Below are positions 1-11,485 of a DNA stretch of 64,000 bases, piece by piece (position 1 is the first letter of the stretch; every line of letters begins with the position of its first letter). The notes beneath the pieces are model-generated. The model saw only the letters and a list, made by a program, of their open reading frames with translations, made no database searches and was not told the origin of the DNA. This DNA comes from Capronia americana (lineage: Eukaryota; Ascomycota; Eurotiomycetes; Chaetothyriales; Herpotrichiellaceae): the NCBI GenBank assembly GCA_016110215.1, contig JADWQD010000006.1, positions 558,001 through 622,000 on the forward strand, written 5' to 3'. A program made the translations under genes and the position numbers.

Positions 1-18
1 CTGACTTGAAATACTTAG

Positions 19-109
19 CCCCAAGACTGAGATTGGAGGAGGAATGGGATTTTTTGCGCGCTTCATCGACACGGAGGGCAATCTCCACGGGATCTGGGCG
101 AAAGAGTAG
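19..109 (+). CDS. VOC/glyoxalase-family protein, 3' end only
   Basis: This is the last exon of a gene that starts left of the window. Bases 1-18 look like the tail of an intron, with a CTGAC branch site and a TTAG acceptor. Base 19 completes a split codon and the frame then runs to TAG at 107-109. The peptide contains PKTEIGGGMGFFARFIDTEG followed by NLHGIWAKE, which matches the C-terminal beta strand of vicinal-oxygen-chelate (glyoxalase/bleomycin-resistance) proteins, where a D-x-E-G-N turn and a G-hydrophobic-W end are usual. The metal ligands and substrate cannot be judged from this fragment. It lies next to two P450 genes, so it may belong to the same metabolic cluster. Confidence 0.6.
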
Positions 110-840
110 AACTACTAGTTCTACATTTGTACGTGCTGCTAGGAAAGAATGTCATCGATCAGGACTGTAAAGTACTACGAGCCACCAAGTACTAAGTGGC
201 CGCCCGTAGGTGTTGTCATGAATGGGCTGTTCAGACAGCATATAAGCCAAGAGGTCCGAGAAGCAGGCATGAATTGCCATGATGCTTAGACTTTTTGGGC
301 GATCGCCAAAGGCTGTCGACCTCTTCCTGACAGGATACCCCCTTGATGGTTCTTGTGTCACTTCCCGGGCATTGTCCAACCTCGTCGATCGGTCCAACAA
401 CTACATGTAAGTTTCTTACTATTTACCATGTGCTTTGAAAGAAAGCCACGGGGCTCCAAATTGGCCAATGCCAAGGGATTGTCCCGTAGAATCCCCGAGA
501 GCAAACCATCAAACAAACCGGCCGAGAAATTGAACCGACTCCCGCAGGAAACCGTTCCAGCTACATGTGCTCAGTATCTAGACGATACGACAGCGAATAC
601 GTGCCTAAGTGGGCGAGCCAACCTTGGCGAATGGCTGATGCGCATACATTGGTGAATCAGGTCGAGTGGTCGCCATCTCTTCCCCCTAAGTACGGCGCTG
701 GAAGATGGAGACAACCAGGCGGCGAGTCTGCAGCTCGGATCCGAGGCTCAGGGGTCATATATGCTTCCCAGGCTGCTTGTGCTCGGGAACACGATGCCAC
801 AATGCTAGGATTTCACCATCGCTATTGAAAGACCTCCGAC
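110..840. other. Intergenic region upstream of the first P450
   Basis: No convincing gene is seen; short open frames here lack splice signals or family motifs. The stretch holds the 3' flank of the VOC gene, the promoter of the P450 gene at 841, and, at about 224-340, one copy of a diverged element found again at about 29,972-30,073. Confidence 0.5.
224..340. repeat. Diverged intergenic element, copy 1
   Basis: About 115 bp align by eye with 29,972-30,073 in the same orientation. Shared blocks are TATAAGC, GAGGTCCGAGA, TGAATTGC, AGACTTTT and GACCTCTTCCTGAC. An internal inverted pair, GAGGTC and GACCTC, brackets the element. Both copies lie roughly 450-620 bp upstream of a gene for an oxygenase or epoxide-opening enzyme. 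It could be an old transposon remnant, a structured RNA or a shared promoter module. Confidence 0.5.
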
Positions 841-2820
841 ATGGACACTAAAGGGATGATCTGGGCCTGCCTTGCCCTCGTGCCCATTGTCTTCGTGGCC
901 AGCGCGATCCTCACTGGATATCGGAGAGGGCTGCGACAGATTCCTGGACCATTTTTTGCTCGCTTCTCGGGCCTGTATCGTCTGTACCTCGTCTACGATG
1001 GGAGAGTGCCAGCAAAGTACCGACGAATACATCAGGAGTATGGACCGATGGTGCGGGTCGGTCCAAACCATGTGTCGATTTCGGATCCCAAGGCCATCCC
1101 TCAGATCTATGGCATTGGCACTGACTATCAGAAGGTCAGTTCCATACGGGCACAGTCTGAAATGGCAACGAGAAAGCCCTAACTGATGTCTCTCGCAGTC
1201 CCACTTCTACAACGTCTTCATCCCCTTCTACCGGGGGAAAGAAATGCAGAGTCTCTTTGCGACGCGCGACACGGCGTACCACAAGACTCTCAAGAGGCCC
1301 GTGGCCCAGCTGTTCTCCATGACCAACATGAAGAACTACGAGATTTACACCGATGAATGTACCGCCATTTTCGTGAACAAGATGCGGGAGCTGGAAGACG
1401 AGGCTATTGACCTGTCGACCTGGCTCCAGTTCTACGCCTTTGATGTTATTGCTTCCATCACGTTCCAGCGTCGCTTCGGCTTTATGCAAGAAGGCCGAGA
1501 CATTGACAACATGATTGCGAAGCTTCATTTTGCGCTCCAGTATGCCAAGATCATCGGCCAGTTTCCGGGTCTTCATCCATGGTTGGTGGGTAACAAGCGC
1601 CTTCTGGACACCCTCAACAGCTTAGGAATCTCCTTGCCGGATCCCCTGGCGCAATTTGTAAAGGTGGGTACCCAGGAGCTAACCAATACCGTCCTTCTCC
1701 CCTCTGCTTTCTCTCTCTCCCTCCCTCTCTCTCTCTGTGTGTGTTAGTATATGTGGGTATCTGGCATTGACAATTTGGCAGTTGACCGAGGATGAGATCG
1801 AGCGTTATGACCGAAGTATGAAAACGTGCACGGAATCGTCGTCACGACATCGAACGGATTTCCTGGCCCAACTTCGAGCCAAGGAGGAGCAAAGTGGACA
1901 GATTTCCTACCGCGACATGGTCAACCACCTGTCCAACAATATGTAAGCTGCCCTTGCTCTTCCTTTTCCTTTCTCCCAAAGATCTCCCAAAATCTCTCGT
2001 GGTTGAGTGAGCTGATATCTAACCAGCCTTGCCGGATCCGATACGACGGCCATCTCTCTACGGGCCTGCTTTTACTATCTGATGAAAACGCCCGACGCCT
2101 ACCGCAGACTGGTAGCCGAGATCGATGCTGCAGACGCCAAAGGTGAGCTGTCGCCATTTGTGACCTATGAAGAGTGTCTACGCCTACCATACCTGTGAGT
2201 ATTTTGCCCCTCAGCTTGCCATTTTCTCCAATCTGTCCCCTCCGCTCCCCGGGGGTTCTTTTTCGTCCAGGGGGAAGCCATCTAATTTTGCCCCAGCCAA
2301 GCTGTGATGAAAGAGGCCATGCGACTGCACCCCGGCGTGGCATTCCCTCTCGAGCGCTACGTGCCGGCGGGGGGGGCCACGATTTGTGACGCGTGGCTGC
2401 CTGGCGGCACCAACGTCAGCGTCAACGCCGCAGTCATCCACCTCGACAAGACGGTCTTTGGCGACGATGCCGACAGGTTTCGCCCGGAGCGTTGGATCGA
2501 CGCCACGCCGGAGCAACTCAAGGCCATGGATCGAAGCTTTATAGCGGTGAGTTTTGCCTCCTGAACGGCCTATTTTGTGGTTCCTTTTTACATCTTCCCT
2601 CTCGCCCTGCTGACGCAGCCATCCTCCGTAGTTCGGGTACGGCGGTCGAACGTGCATCGGCAAGAACATCTCCCTCCTGGAGATGGGCAAGTTCATTCCT
2701 CAGATCTTCCGTCACTTTGACGTCGTCTGGGCCGCAGGAGATGCAGAGTGGAAGCTCCACGCCGCCTGGTTCTGGGTCCAGTCCGGGGTGATTGCCAAAT
2801 TCAAATCTCGGGCCAAGTAG
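841..2820 (+). CDS. Cytochrome P450 monooxygenase (pisatin-demethylase-like)
   Basis: Six exons join in frame to 508 residues: 841-1134, 1199-1663, 1782-1942, 2027-2194, 2297-2546 and 2632-2820. The protein is a heme-thiolate monooxygenase that would hydroxylate, demethylate or epoxidise a hydrophobic substrate with NADPH-P450 reductase at the ER. An N-terminal membrane anchor covers about residues 5-25 and is followed by a proline-rich hinge (IPGP). The oxygen-activating I-helix motif AGSDTT is at about 309-314, the K-helix ExxR (EAMR) at 369-372, and the heme loop FGYGGRTCIG at 447-456 with Cys454 as iron ligand. Length and exon pattern are normal for fungal class II P450s, so the gene looks intact. 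The second intron has a pyrimidine-rich TC/TG run. It converges with the next P450. The substrate is unknown. Confidence 0.9.
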
Positions 2821-3330
2821 CTAGAAAGGCCGGAGCGGCGTGTCTGTCGGTGAGGGTCAACGTGGAATAGTGACCGCGACGTTGGGGTTGGGAGAGAGGT
2901 TTTGCTCGATCAGTCCTTGCCATGACGATCGGCACACATGCAAAAAAAGTACACGCCCGCATAAGTAGATAATATACTCTCTTTGCAAATCTGCACAGGA
3001 TCATATAGCGTGAAAAAGGTTTTGGTTTTGGGCAAGCTCGACTTTCTGTGACCCGTTCCTGTCCAATATCGAGAGGGAAGCGGCCTCAGTTCCCAGGAGG
3101 AGAGAAGTAGCTAGTTGGCCAACTCCTGTTTATTTTCGATGTATCTACTTATGCGGCGACATCTACCGTACGGCCTTATGTCGAATAATGCCAATTTTCG
3201 CAGTTCAATTGAGCTCCAAACGATACACTGAATCGTGCTGTGAATATGTCCGCCGATTCTGATGTTTTCGTTGCGGAACTCATCAACCTTCGCCTCTCTC
3301 TTTTTCAGACCCCTTTCTCCCCGGGCTATC
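2821..3330. other. Convergent intergenic region between two P450 genes
   Basis: Holds the 3' flanks of the two convergent P450 genes. No gene or repeat is recognised. Confidence 0.5.
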
Positions 3331-5278
3331 TCATGATTGCTTAGTGTGATCTACAAAGCTGAACTGGACAGGCAGCTCCGGTTTCTCCCAGAACACGTAG
3401 TTCTTGTTACTCTTCACCCAGTCGAGGTCGTCGTCCATGAGCTTCATGTCGAACTGGAATAGAAGCTTGGACAGGACAAGTCGAAGCTCAAGCAACGCCA
3501 GGCTGTTTTCACATGTTAGCTATTCAGAATGCGCACTGTACTGAACGAAAAGAGAAAATTCAAGGACAGCTGGAAAAACATACTGACGGCCGAGACAGAC
3601 GCGACTCCCGAGCAAAAACGGCTGACTGGCAGCCTTATCGTCCTTACAGTCGGGATCTAGCCACCGTTCGGGCCTGAATTCAAATGCACCATGGAAGTTG
3701 CTTTCCATGTGGCCGGCCACCCACGTATTCACATTGACGATGGCGCCCTTAGGTATGAAGTACCCGTCCACGACTTCGCCAGGGCTGATACGGGGCAATC
3801 CCGCCGCAATGGGAGGGTAAAGACGTAGACCTTCGTCGATGACAGCTCTAAGATAAGGGAGCTGTTCCGTGGCCCGTCCGTTGATTTCGTCAAAAGTGGT
3901 AAAGGCGCCTCGAATCTCGGCCGTGAGCTTCTGATATGCCACAGGGTCTCGACAGAGGTAGTATGTGATTCCCGACAGAGCCGTGGCTGTAGTCTCGCTG
4001 CCCGCCACTGTGAGAAGGCTGGCCTGCATCTGCAGCTGCTCGAATGCCTGACCAGACCAGTCGTCTCTTTCGGAAATCATGCGCTGCAAGAAATCAACCC
4101 TCGGAGGGGGGTTTGCTAATCGTCTAGACATGCCTGTTAGTACCATTCCAATCTGCTGTAGGTTAAATTTTTCCCCCTTTCTGTTCGGCGAAAGAGAAAG
4201 GAAGAAAGAAAATAAGTAGAAAGGAAGAATATGAAGAAGAAAACAGTTCACCGCATACCTCTCGAGCTTTTCATTTGCATAACCCGTCATCTTAGCTCGC
4301 AGCTCGTACACTCTACGAGGAAGCAGCTTCATGCTCATCGCAGAGCGTAAGATCGATCTCAGAAGCGGAAAGTACTCGAATGCTCTCACAAAGTTGGTGT
4401 TCTTGATAGAGCCGAACAGAATCTCGATCCAGTAGTGCGGTTCTCCTACTCTCTCCCGAACAGTCGCGTTCATAAGTCAGCTAAGTATCCAAAACGCCAT
4501 CTGCCACGAATGGCCGGGGCTGCGATTTACCGGATGCAACGCAGCCAAAGGGCTCCCCGAAGGCCAGTTCCCCAATCACATCGAACGTGACATAGTTGTA
4601 CCACTTGCTCATGTCGGCCGGTTCGGTGGTGTACCGGTCGGCAATCTGCTGGAGCAGCAGGTTCACAAAGTGGTGGACCCGATCTTCCTGCGCTGCCAAC
4701 GCGGTGGCCGAAAAGCCATGGCTCAAGCTCTTCCGCATGGCCGCATGGCGGCGCGGATCCGAGATGCTGACGATTTGGTGCAGATCAGACGGGAACGGCT
4801 CGTACCACGTACCCTTGAGAAAAGGCTTGCGGCCGGGCTTGTGGCCGTGGATGTCTTTCCAGCTGGTGCTGGTGCAGAAGGAAAGGTGGTTTGGCGCGAT
4901 GCGCACTACCGGACCGTATTCCTCGTGCAGCTCTTTCATCTTCCACAGGTTGTCGCCGCTCATCCAGTGCTTCATGGCGAAGAACGGCGCCATCCTCGCA
5001 CGTTTGGGTCCCGGGAAATGGGCCAGCGGGTGCCACCACAGGTTATAGGCCAGGTATGTCAATGTCAGCAACGCCGCCGCCGCCGCCTTGCAATTTGATC
5101 ATTAATACTAGTCTCGACGCGAACGAATTTCGGGAACAGTTTTCTTTCTTACCACCAGGCCCGTTTCCTTTGCCCACAAGCCTCCATGATCAAAGTGTTC
5201 GAACAGCGTCTCCAGCGACAGTGATGGGGCCAGCCGACCAGAGAACTGATTGTGGAAGAAGAAAACCCGGTCAGACAT
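3331..5278 (-). CDS. Cytochrome P450 monooxygenase (second P450)
   Basis: Reading on the minus strand, five exons join to 526 residues: 5153-5278, 4531-5086, 4259-4445, 3584-4123 and 3331-3502. The start is the ATG at 5276-5278. A hydrophobic alanine/leucine stretch precedes the YNLWWHPLAHFPGPK hinge typical of fungal P450s. The I-helix AGSETT, ExxR (EGLR), the PERW region and the heme loop FLLGSRVCLGR (Cys466 as ligand) are all present, so the enzyme should be active. The 135 bp intron at 4124-4258 must be removed to avoid stray hydrophobic residues; its acceptor is TCTAG. The gene is divergent from the alpha/beta hydrolase at 5999 across about 720 bp, suggesting shared control. The substrate is unknown; a consecutive oxidation with the first P450 is possible. 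Confidence 0.88.
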
Positions 5279-5998
5279 GGTTTGCGTCAAGGACGGACGG
5301 TTCGTACGAACGCTCTAAGGGCGACGTCTATTTCCCTGGTGAGCGGCGGTTTGACAGATCGGCTGCGCATACATCAACTTTCGGCCCTGGTGGCTTATAA
5401 CACCGCACTTTACTTCATGTGGACTCTTTGTCCGTCTTACCCGTTCGCTCGGCGAGAGTCTGATCATACACAAGAGGGGCTGGTAGAGCGTCTGCAAAAC
5501 CTTCTCCGTGTGACAGGTTGCCCCTTGGCTCCGGATAGATTTCTCGCAAGAACTCTCAATATGGACACGGGGCATTCTGTATGGTATGGATTGTGGCCCG
5601 CTGTTGGTGCCATGTATTGATTGCGACAAGCCGGTCCGCCAGTTACGAGTGAAGTATATTGTATGTGGGACTCATCTTGGATGTGTCTTTCGAGTGTCGT
5701 CTCTCTGTGTTCGGCAGGTTGAAACAGCCGGTCGGCACATTCTCTCGGCTTGTCCCCTAACCCAGTCGCCGAAGCACGCGACCGCCTCGAACACTAGATT
5801 GACAGGGTGATTAGGTGCTTCGGAAACTTAGGACTAACCGTTTTGCGGAGGCGTATACCAACCGCCCGAGGAGGCACAGCAGGATACGTTATATTGCGGA
5901 CGTTTGGACCGTTGTAAACTACCACCACATCCCTCTGGAAACAGACAGCGGCCCACCTGAGAGAGCTGAACCAAATCGAACGACAGCAAGCACAAACG
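5279..5998. promoter_or_regulatory. Divergent promoter region, P450 / alpha-beta hydrolase
   Basis: About 720 bp separate two divergently transcribed genes with no convincing gene between them. It would contain both promoters. I could not identify a specific operator with confidence. Confidence 0.45.
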
Positions 5999-7012
5999 AT
6001 GGCAACTCCTTCGACACTCGAGTATACCGAGCTTCCTGCCCGCACCACAAAGATCGTGGAAGAGAATCTCTTCCTTGGTGAGGCTGAGGTGAAGGACGAA
6101 GTGGCCAAGTTCCGGCAGGTAAAGCCTCGACCAGCAGACCACGACGGTGACACCGAAGTGATCGAGGGAGTCACCTTTACACATCACTTCATCCTGGGAC
6201 CTGGTGATGCCGAGGTCATTGAATGGCATTACGTCGAGACGGGGCCCAAGGACGCCGAAGCGGTGGTCTTCCTCCATGGCATCCCCGACGCCTGGTACCA
6301 GTGGCACATGCAGATGGCGAAGCTGTCCACAACGTACCGCTGCATCGCCCCGGACCTCAAGGGGTACGGACAGTCGACCAAGAACCCCGGTGATTACCGC
6401 CACGAAGGTGCAGGGGAGCAAGTATTCCAGATGCTCCAACTGATCGGCGCGAAACGGTTCAACTTGGTCACGCATGATCGTGGCACGTGCCAGGCCGATT
6501 TCATCGCCGCCAACCACCCGCAGCATGTCCTTCGATATGCCCGCGGCGAGCAGCACCTCTTCCACTTCAACCCGGCGTTGGCGCCTCAGGGGGAGATCTT
6601 TATGAATGCCGCCTACAATGGCGTGATGGATGACCCGACCTACATGGTGGTCTGGGCCCACTTGAGCCTGGACGTCTCACCCATCGCGCCGGACAAGCTG
6701 GCGCGTTGCATCCAGGAGTTCTCGTACCCGGGCATCGCCCGCGCCGTGCCCCGCTACTTTAACTCGTCGAGCTTCCGCATCGAGTGGCTGCAGCGCCGCA
6801 ATCGCCTGCTTGCCGCGTGGACCTGTCCTGTTCTTATCCTTCAGGGGTATCACAGCAAGACCCAGCCGCGAGAGCTCTATGAGGGCATCTCCCATGAGCA
6901 CATCCCAAACGCCAAGTCCGTCAATGTCACCTTCCTCCCCGGCGGGCACTTTTGGCCGTTGGAGTGCCCGGCTGAGACGACTGAGGCGCTCGAGAAGTTC
7001 TTCAAGAGCTGA
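5999..7012 (+). CDS. Alpha/beta hydrolase, epoxide-hydrolase/dehalogenase-like
   Basis: A single exon encodes 337 residues. The fold is that of soluble epoxide hydrolases and haloalkane dehalogenases, which attack an epoxide or C-halogen bond with an aspartate. The oxyanion motif HGIP is at 93-96, the nucleophile elbow THDRGT places Asp160 where family members have HDWG, and the catalytic histidine is in the C-terminal GGHFWP motif near residue 319. The middle region forms the cap domain. No signal peptide is seen, so it is probably cytosolic. Divergent transcription with a P450 suggests that the P450 makes an epoxide or alcohol and this enzyme processes it. The Arg in HDRG instead of Trp is common in fungal paralogues but leaves the exact reaction open. 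Confidence 0.82.
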   Translation: MATPSTLEYTELPARTTKIVEENLFLGEAEVKDEVAKFRQVKPRPADHDGDTEVIEGVTFTHHFILGPGDAEVIEWHYVETGPKDAEAVVFLHGIPDAWYQWHMQMAKLSTTYRCIAPDLKGYGQSTKNPGDYRHEGAGEQVFQMLQLIGAKRFNLVTHDRGTCQADFIAANHPQHVLRYARGEQHLFHFNPALAPQGEIFMNAAYNGVMDDPTYMVVWAHLSLDVSPIAPDKLARCIQEFSYPGIARAVPRYFNSSSFRIEWLQRRNRLLAAWTCPVLILQGYHSKTQPRELYEGISHEHIPNAKSVNVTFLPGGHFWPLECPAETTEALEKFFKS

Positions 7013-7228
7013 GAAATGGTTCGGGGGGAGGGTTGGAAGATTTGAGATGCACCGGTGGCGAGGGTTTCTTTTGAATACAGTTTTCTTTACATTGCTCAAC
7101 GAAAACTCACCGTCGTAATAGATAGCCCGTAACTAGGGCGAAGCAGCTTTGTTTGACTAGAGACCATTCAACACGCTCGAAACATGACGAGTCCGTCTAC
7201 CACCATTCCTTGCTCGCTTGCCTGACTA

Positions 7229-9736
7229 TTACAACGGATAGGGTGCTGAAAACATTTCATAGCAGTCGGTCAGGCCTTCATTCATTTCGTTGTCGGTGAA
7301 GATGGAAAGCCAATCCAGCGGCTCGGAGTTCATGCTTGCAGGCTGGGAGAGCTGGTCATATATCTCGGGCCAGAGGCTGGCGCTCATGTTCTGGTCAAAT
7401 AGTGCCGGGTTGGCATGTGGATTGAGCATTTCCTGTGCGGGTTGGTACGGCACCGGAAAGGTGGGATTCTCATCCAGTCTTTCTGCTGACAATGGCGATC
7501 TCATGGTATTAGATGATGATATCTCCGAGGGAGGGACACTGGCAACGGGCCAGGGCCCGCAACGCACATCCGCCGGGCTGGACTTATTGGCATGTCGCCC
7601 AACCCCATGGGGCCTGGTGGACTCTGCACTCGCGTCTGGGCCGGGCGCAAGCTCCATCCTGTTTTGGGCGTGCCGGGAAAGCATTTTCCTCGATCGCCCT
7701 GTGTGATGTCGATCAGTATTAGTTGCTGTTTGGGGACTGAAAGGTGGGTTGTTCATTCGTGCAGTGCTCATCCTGTCGCTTGACATGAGCAGTCGCGATG
7801 CAGCCCCAAATCGTTCCAGGCGCAGCGCCAGCGTCTCGAGGTTCCGCTTCGGGGTGCTGGACATGTTCCAGTGGTGCATGAACTTCTCATTTGTGGCTTT
7901 GAAGATCTCAAACTTGGACCTGATCAACCGCTTCTGAGCTTGGTCATCAACCAATTCTTGTTGTAGTAATCGGACCGTAGCCCCCAGCCAAGAGACTTGC
8001 ATGACGTACGGGTTGACATAGCGATAGTGGCTCGCGTGGGAGTTCACGATCAGGTTCAGGACGCGGTCGGCGGCATTGAAGCATTGCTCAACCTTCTGAG
8101 CCTGGTCTTCCGCGAGTCCGATCGACTGCAGTGATCCGCATTCGGACCCTTGCGCCTTCCTGAGCAACTTCCTCATGTACGCGTCAAAGACAAAGGGCCT
8201 AAGAGTCATTATCTTCGACGTCTCGGGCATCAAGGCGATATTGTATATGGTGCTGTGTAAATGCGATATGGCCGGATCCGGGGGTAGCCCCATGGTCTGG
8301 GTCCCAAAATCGAGGTACTGGCCATGGAATTGGAATTCAGGAGGGAGCAGAATAAGGCCTAAATGGAGAGCGTTGATGAAAGCCGGCCAGCGGTGAGCTT
8401 GCTGTCGCACGTGTTCCCGGGCGGCCCGGGGACCATTGTGCCGAGAGTAGGCCATGTCGTGCGCGACGGCATTCAACGAAGCAATCACAATATACCATGC
8501 AAGTGCACTCCTGCTTCCGGCGGCATGGAGATTCTTGCACCGATCCATCCAGTCTGGAGCCAATGGACAACTCTTCTGAGGACGAGCCGCGAGCCATCTC
8601 TGGTCCTCGGCTGGGAGATGGACTCCATCGCGAGCCCAGTCTGACGTGATGGGAAGTCGTTTCAGGTGACTGGAAAACTGATCCATCTCCCATACCGCCC
8701 AGTAGGCGCGCCGACCTTCCTCGGCTTGACACCACTTCTCCGGGTCGGCTGCGTACGTGTCAAATTCGGTCACGGCGTCGATGGAATGTAGTTCCATTTC
8801 GAACAGCAACCGAACGCAGAGACCGACGCGTCTCCACGCCTTGCCGCGAACGCCGCTGATTATCATCCAATGCGTGGTCAAGATGAGGCTTTGCAGGAGG
8901 CACAAGGGAGGGGTGTCATCTCCACATTGGTCCATGGCCTCGTCGACATATTTGATCGCTAGGTCGGCATATTCGCCGGCAGAGAGCTGAGCATTGCCCG
9001 AGATCGGTGGGGTTATGGATTCGCCTTTGCAAGCAAAAGCGAAAACGGCTGCAAGTAGAGCTTTCACCTGGACGGCAGAGGAGATTTCGCTCAGCTGTCT
9101 GAGGAAACTGGGTTTCCGAAATAGACGGAATGTGGTAAAGGTATGGAAAAAGGTCGAAACCCTAGTGGAGAGGTCAGCGCGCGGTCAGGGCATCGTTTCT
9201 GTCTTAGCTGACATCTGGGCCATACGATCTTGCGAAACCTCGAGCTCCCGACAGGCCTGGGAAAGCACGTCCTCAGTTCCACTACCCGCGGTAGGCGGCG
9301 AGTCCGGGCCTTGCGAGGACGGCTCTGCGTGTGTCGGCTGGCACAGATCGGCCACAACTTGGAGATGTTCCGAGTAGGCTAGGTTGTCTTCGGGGCTGGC
9401 GGCGGGCTGGTGAGGAGACGGTGCACTCAAAGGGAGCAGATTCTCTGACGACGGCGAGTCGTGGCGGGCTATGCTGGCGGTGGTGGATGGACGCAACTCT
9501 GACTCCTCCCATGGCATATCTGGCGGGTAATAACGCCGTCGTTTGTGGACGCTGCCACGTTTGGGTCCGGGCTTGAGCACGGTCGAAGGGTAGACGCATG
9601 GCTCGCCACAGTTCCGGCAGTTGAGACATTTGGGAAATTCCTTTGAGCACTTGACCTTGCGGACTCGACATGGACGACAGGCGCGGCGGTGCTCCATTGG
9701 CGGCGGTTCGGTTTCGTTCGTGCAGGGCTGCAACAT
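7229..9736 (-). CDS. Zn2Cys6 transcription factor with fungal-specific domain
   Basis: Two exons, 9213-9736 and 7229-9161, are joined by a 51 bp intron with a GCTGACC branch site, giving 818 residues from the ATG at 9736; a second Met lies 13 residues in. The binuclear zinc cluster sits near the N-terminus (CRPCRVRKVKC, then CLNC and a terminal Cys after six residues) and is followed by a basic linker rich in Lys/Arg. One extra Cys lies inside the last loop. The large C-terminal part has the helical character of the fungal-specific transcription factor domain, and the tail is Pro/Ser rich. It is nuclear by family. It is placed among P450, hydrolase, SnoaL-like and transporter genes, so it is the best candidate for their pathway regulator. 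Confidence 0.88.
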
Positions 9737-10421
9737 AGAATAAGTTGTGAGTGGTACCTTGTCCCTGAGGGGACATTTGTAGGGTAGGTTAATGGATGGA
9801 AAAGAGAAAACCACTTTAGGGATCCGTGATGCCTGACATTTACTCGTCGAGAGTGAGCAAAGAGCATGTCCAAGTCCAAGTCCAGTACAAGATGCGTCCA
9901 TGCTCACCCTGGTCGCTCTGGGACCCCCCCTCCCACCCCGCACTGGAGAATTAACGGAGTCGCCGTACGGAGTATTAAATGCCAGCCAGCCAGCCGGCGT
10001 TCTGGGCTCCCCGTCTGAAGAGCTTTGCAATCATGTGGCCTCCACTTGCGCAACGACTTCGATATTTCACCGGCGCGGTTCAAGACGACGCGCTGTTCAC
10101 AGAGAAGCAGGTGATGGGCCCCTTGGGTAAAGCCAGCATCTCCCGGGTCGCGGGCTGCTCTCTCCCCCAGCATCTCCGCATTCCACGTCTGCACGTTGCC
10201 CCGGAAGAGGCGGGTCCTCGGGCGCGCTAAAGGGGGAATCCATTGTGGAGGGAAGCGAAGATGCTCCGAGAAATCACCCCGAATCCGGGACCAACCAACT
10301 TCGACTCAGCCATCTGCGAAAAGGAAAACAGGGAAGACGGCATTTGAGTAAAACTCTGTTCAAAACTATCATCCTAATGTCGATACGGTTGGCGGGACGC
10401 TAGATTCGGGGCAGTCTCGCC
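9737..10421. other. Intergenic region upstream of the Zn2Cys6 gene
   Basis: Contains the promoter and 5' leader of the regulator and the 3' flank of the SnoaL-like gene. No further gene is supported. Confidence 0.45.
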
Positions 10422-11051
10422 TCATGTCTCAAGCAAGCTCGCCCCCCGTTCCGATGCTCTCAGCCAGGCAAATGCATCATCGTAGGCCTGCTTCACCTGC
10501 TCCGGCCTGTCGTCTCCAGGGAGCTCATGATTTATGGAGAGCCCTCTTGTTGTGAGAAAGTAGGCCAGACACTTGTACGAGCTTCGAAGAGGTTTCAGGT
10601 CGTCCGGGTTGACGTGAAGGGTTTGCCCCGGGATGCTCGGGGTCATGCGGTCGCATTCGTAGATGCAGTCGAGGCGGGAGAGCTGCCATGGCCTGCCGTT
10701 GTTGTGTTTGACGGCTTGGTAGAGCAAGCGTGTGTGGGAGACGAGGTCGACCTCGACGCCATCGATCTTGAATCGGGCCTCGATGCTCGCGCTGACGGTG
10801 GCCAGGGCTCGGGTGCGGTCTCTGTCGAGGCGCACGATCACGGGGCCGAGCTGATGCTTCGCCGATGTGCCTTGCTTGGCCAGCTCGATCGATTCGTCGA
10901 TGAAGCGCGCGCCTGACCCTTGAAACCAGGACAAGTCGACATAGGACTCGTCTGCATACAGATCACGCATCTCGTCCCACCATTGACGGTCGCGTGCTTC
11001 CCTCTCTCGGCAGACGAGTTGCTGCACTAGGACGATGTCGTCGGTAGACAT
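10422..11051 (-). CDS. SnoaL/NTF2-like fold protein
   Basis: A single exon encodes 209 residues. The N-terminal half reads as a SnoaL-like (NTF2 cone fold) domain: an initial helix ending RDRQWWDEMRDLYADESYVD, a beta strand with WFQGSG, a conserved HQLGP segment, and antiparallel strands to about residue 140. Such proteins act as cyclases, dehydratases or isomerases on small hydrophobic molecules in polyketide and aromatic pathways. The C-terminal 60 residues resemble tails of fungal SnoaL-like proteins where a bound ligand is capped. There is no signal peptide. It sits between the pathway regulator and a transporter, so a tailoring role in the same pathway is inferred; the substrate cannot be deduced. 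Confidence 0.72.
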   Translation of the reverse strand: MSTDDIVLVQQLVCREREARDRQWWDEMRDLYADESYVDLSWFQGSGARFIDESIELAKQGTSAKHQLGPVIVRLDRDRTRALATVSASIEARFKIDGVEVDLVSHTRLLYQAVKHNNGRPWQLSRLDCIYECDRMTPSIPGQTLHVNPDDLKPLRSSYKCLAYFLTTRGLSINHELPGDDRPEQVKQAYDDAFAWLRASERGASLLET

Positions 11052-11485
11052 GCCGCGGGTTGGGTGCTCTAGAGAGGACCGTGGCTATGAGCAGGTGGCC
11101 GAGCCAGGCGGGTGTTTTCTTTCATTTATACTAATCGCAATGCGGGTGGGTCAACCTGTGCCGGAGCAATTACACTGAGCTCCTCCTATTCGTGGTCTGA
11201 GTCCTTACACAGCCGCTTCAATGGAGATCATGGATCCAGCATCCGATTGATGCTTGTAACGGATCTGCAGGCCAGCTTCATTCGGGTAATATCTCTTTTC
11301 TTGGGCAGATACTGGTATATTCCGAGGTCTATCTCTGACTCTTTTTGCCCGTAACTTCGTGCCGGCTTAGGGTGCCTGCTGAATGCGTACGCTGCGGTGT
11401 GGCCTGTCCAAAGACCCAAGCATTCGACCCTGCGCAGTACACGAACAGGATGCGTAAGCCACCTCCACCTCGCCTTGCGGTTTCT
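11052..11485. other. Intergenic region
   Basis: Promoter of the SnoaL-like gene and 3' flank of the MFS gene. Nothing else is recognised. Confidence 0.4.

Noticed and set aside
4124..4258. Hydrophobic insertion in the second P450
   Set aside because: The segment has donor and acceptor signals, and its removal restores normal P450 spacing, so it is an intron.
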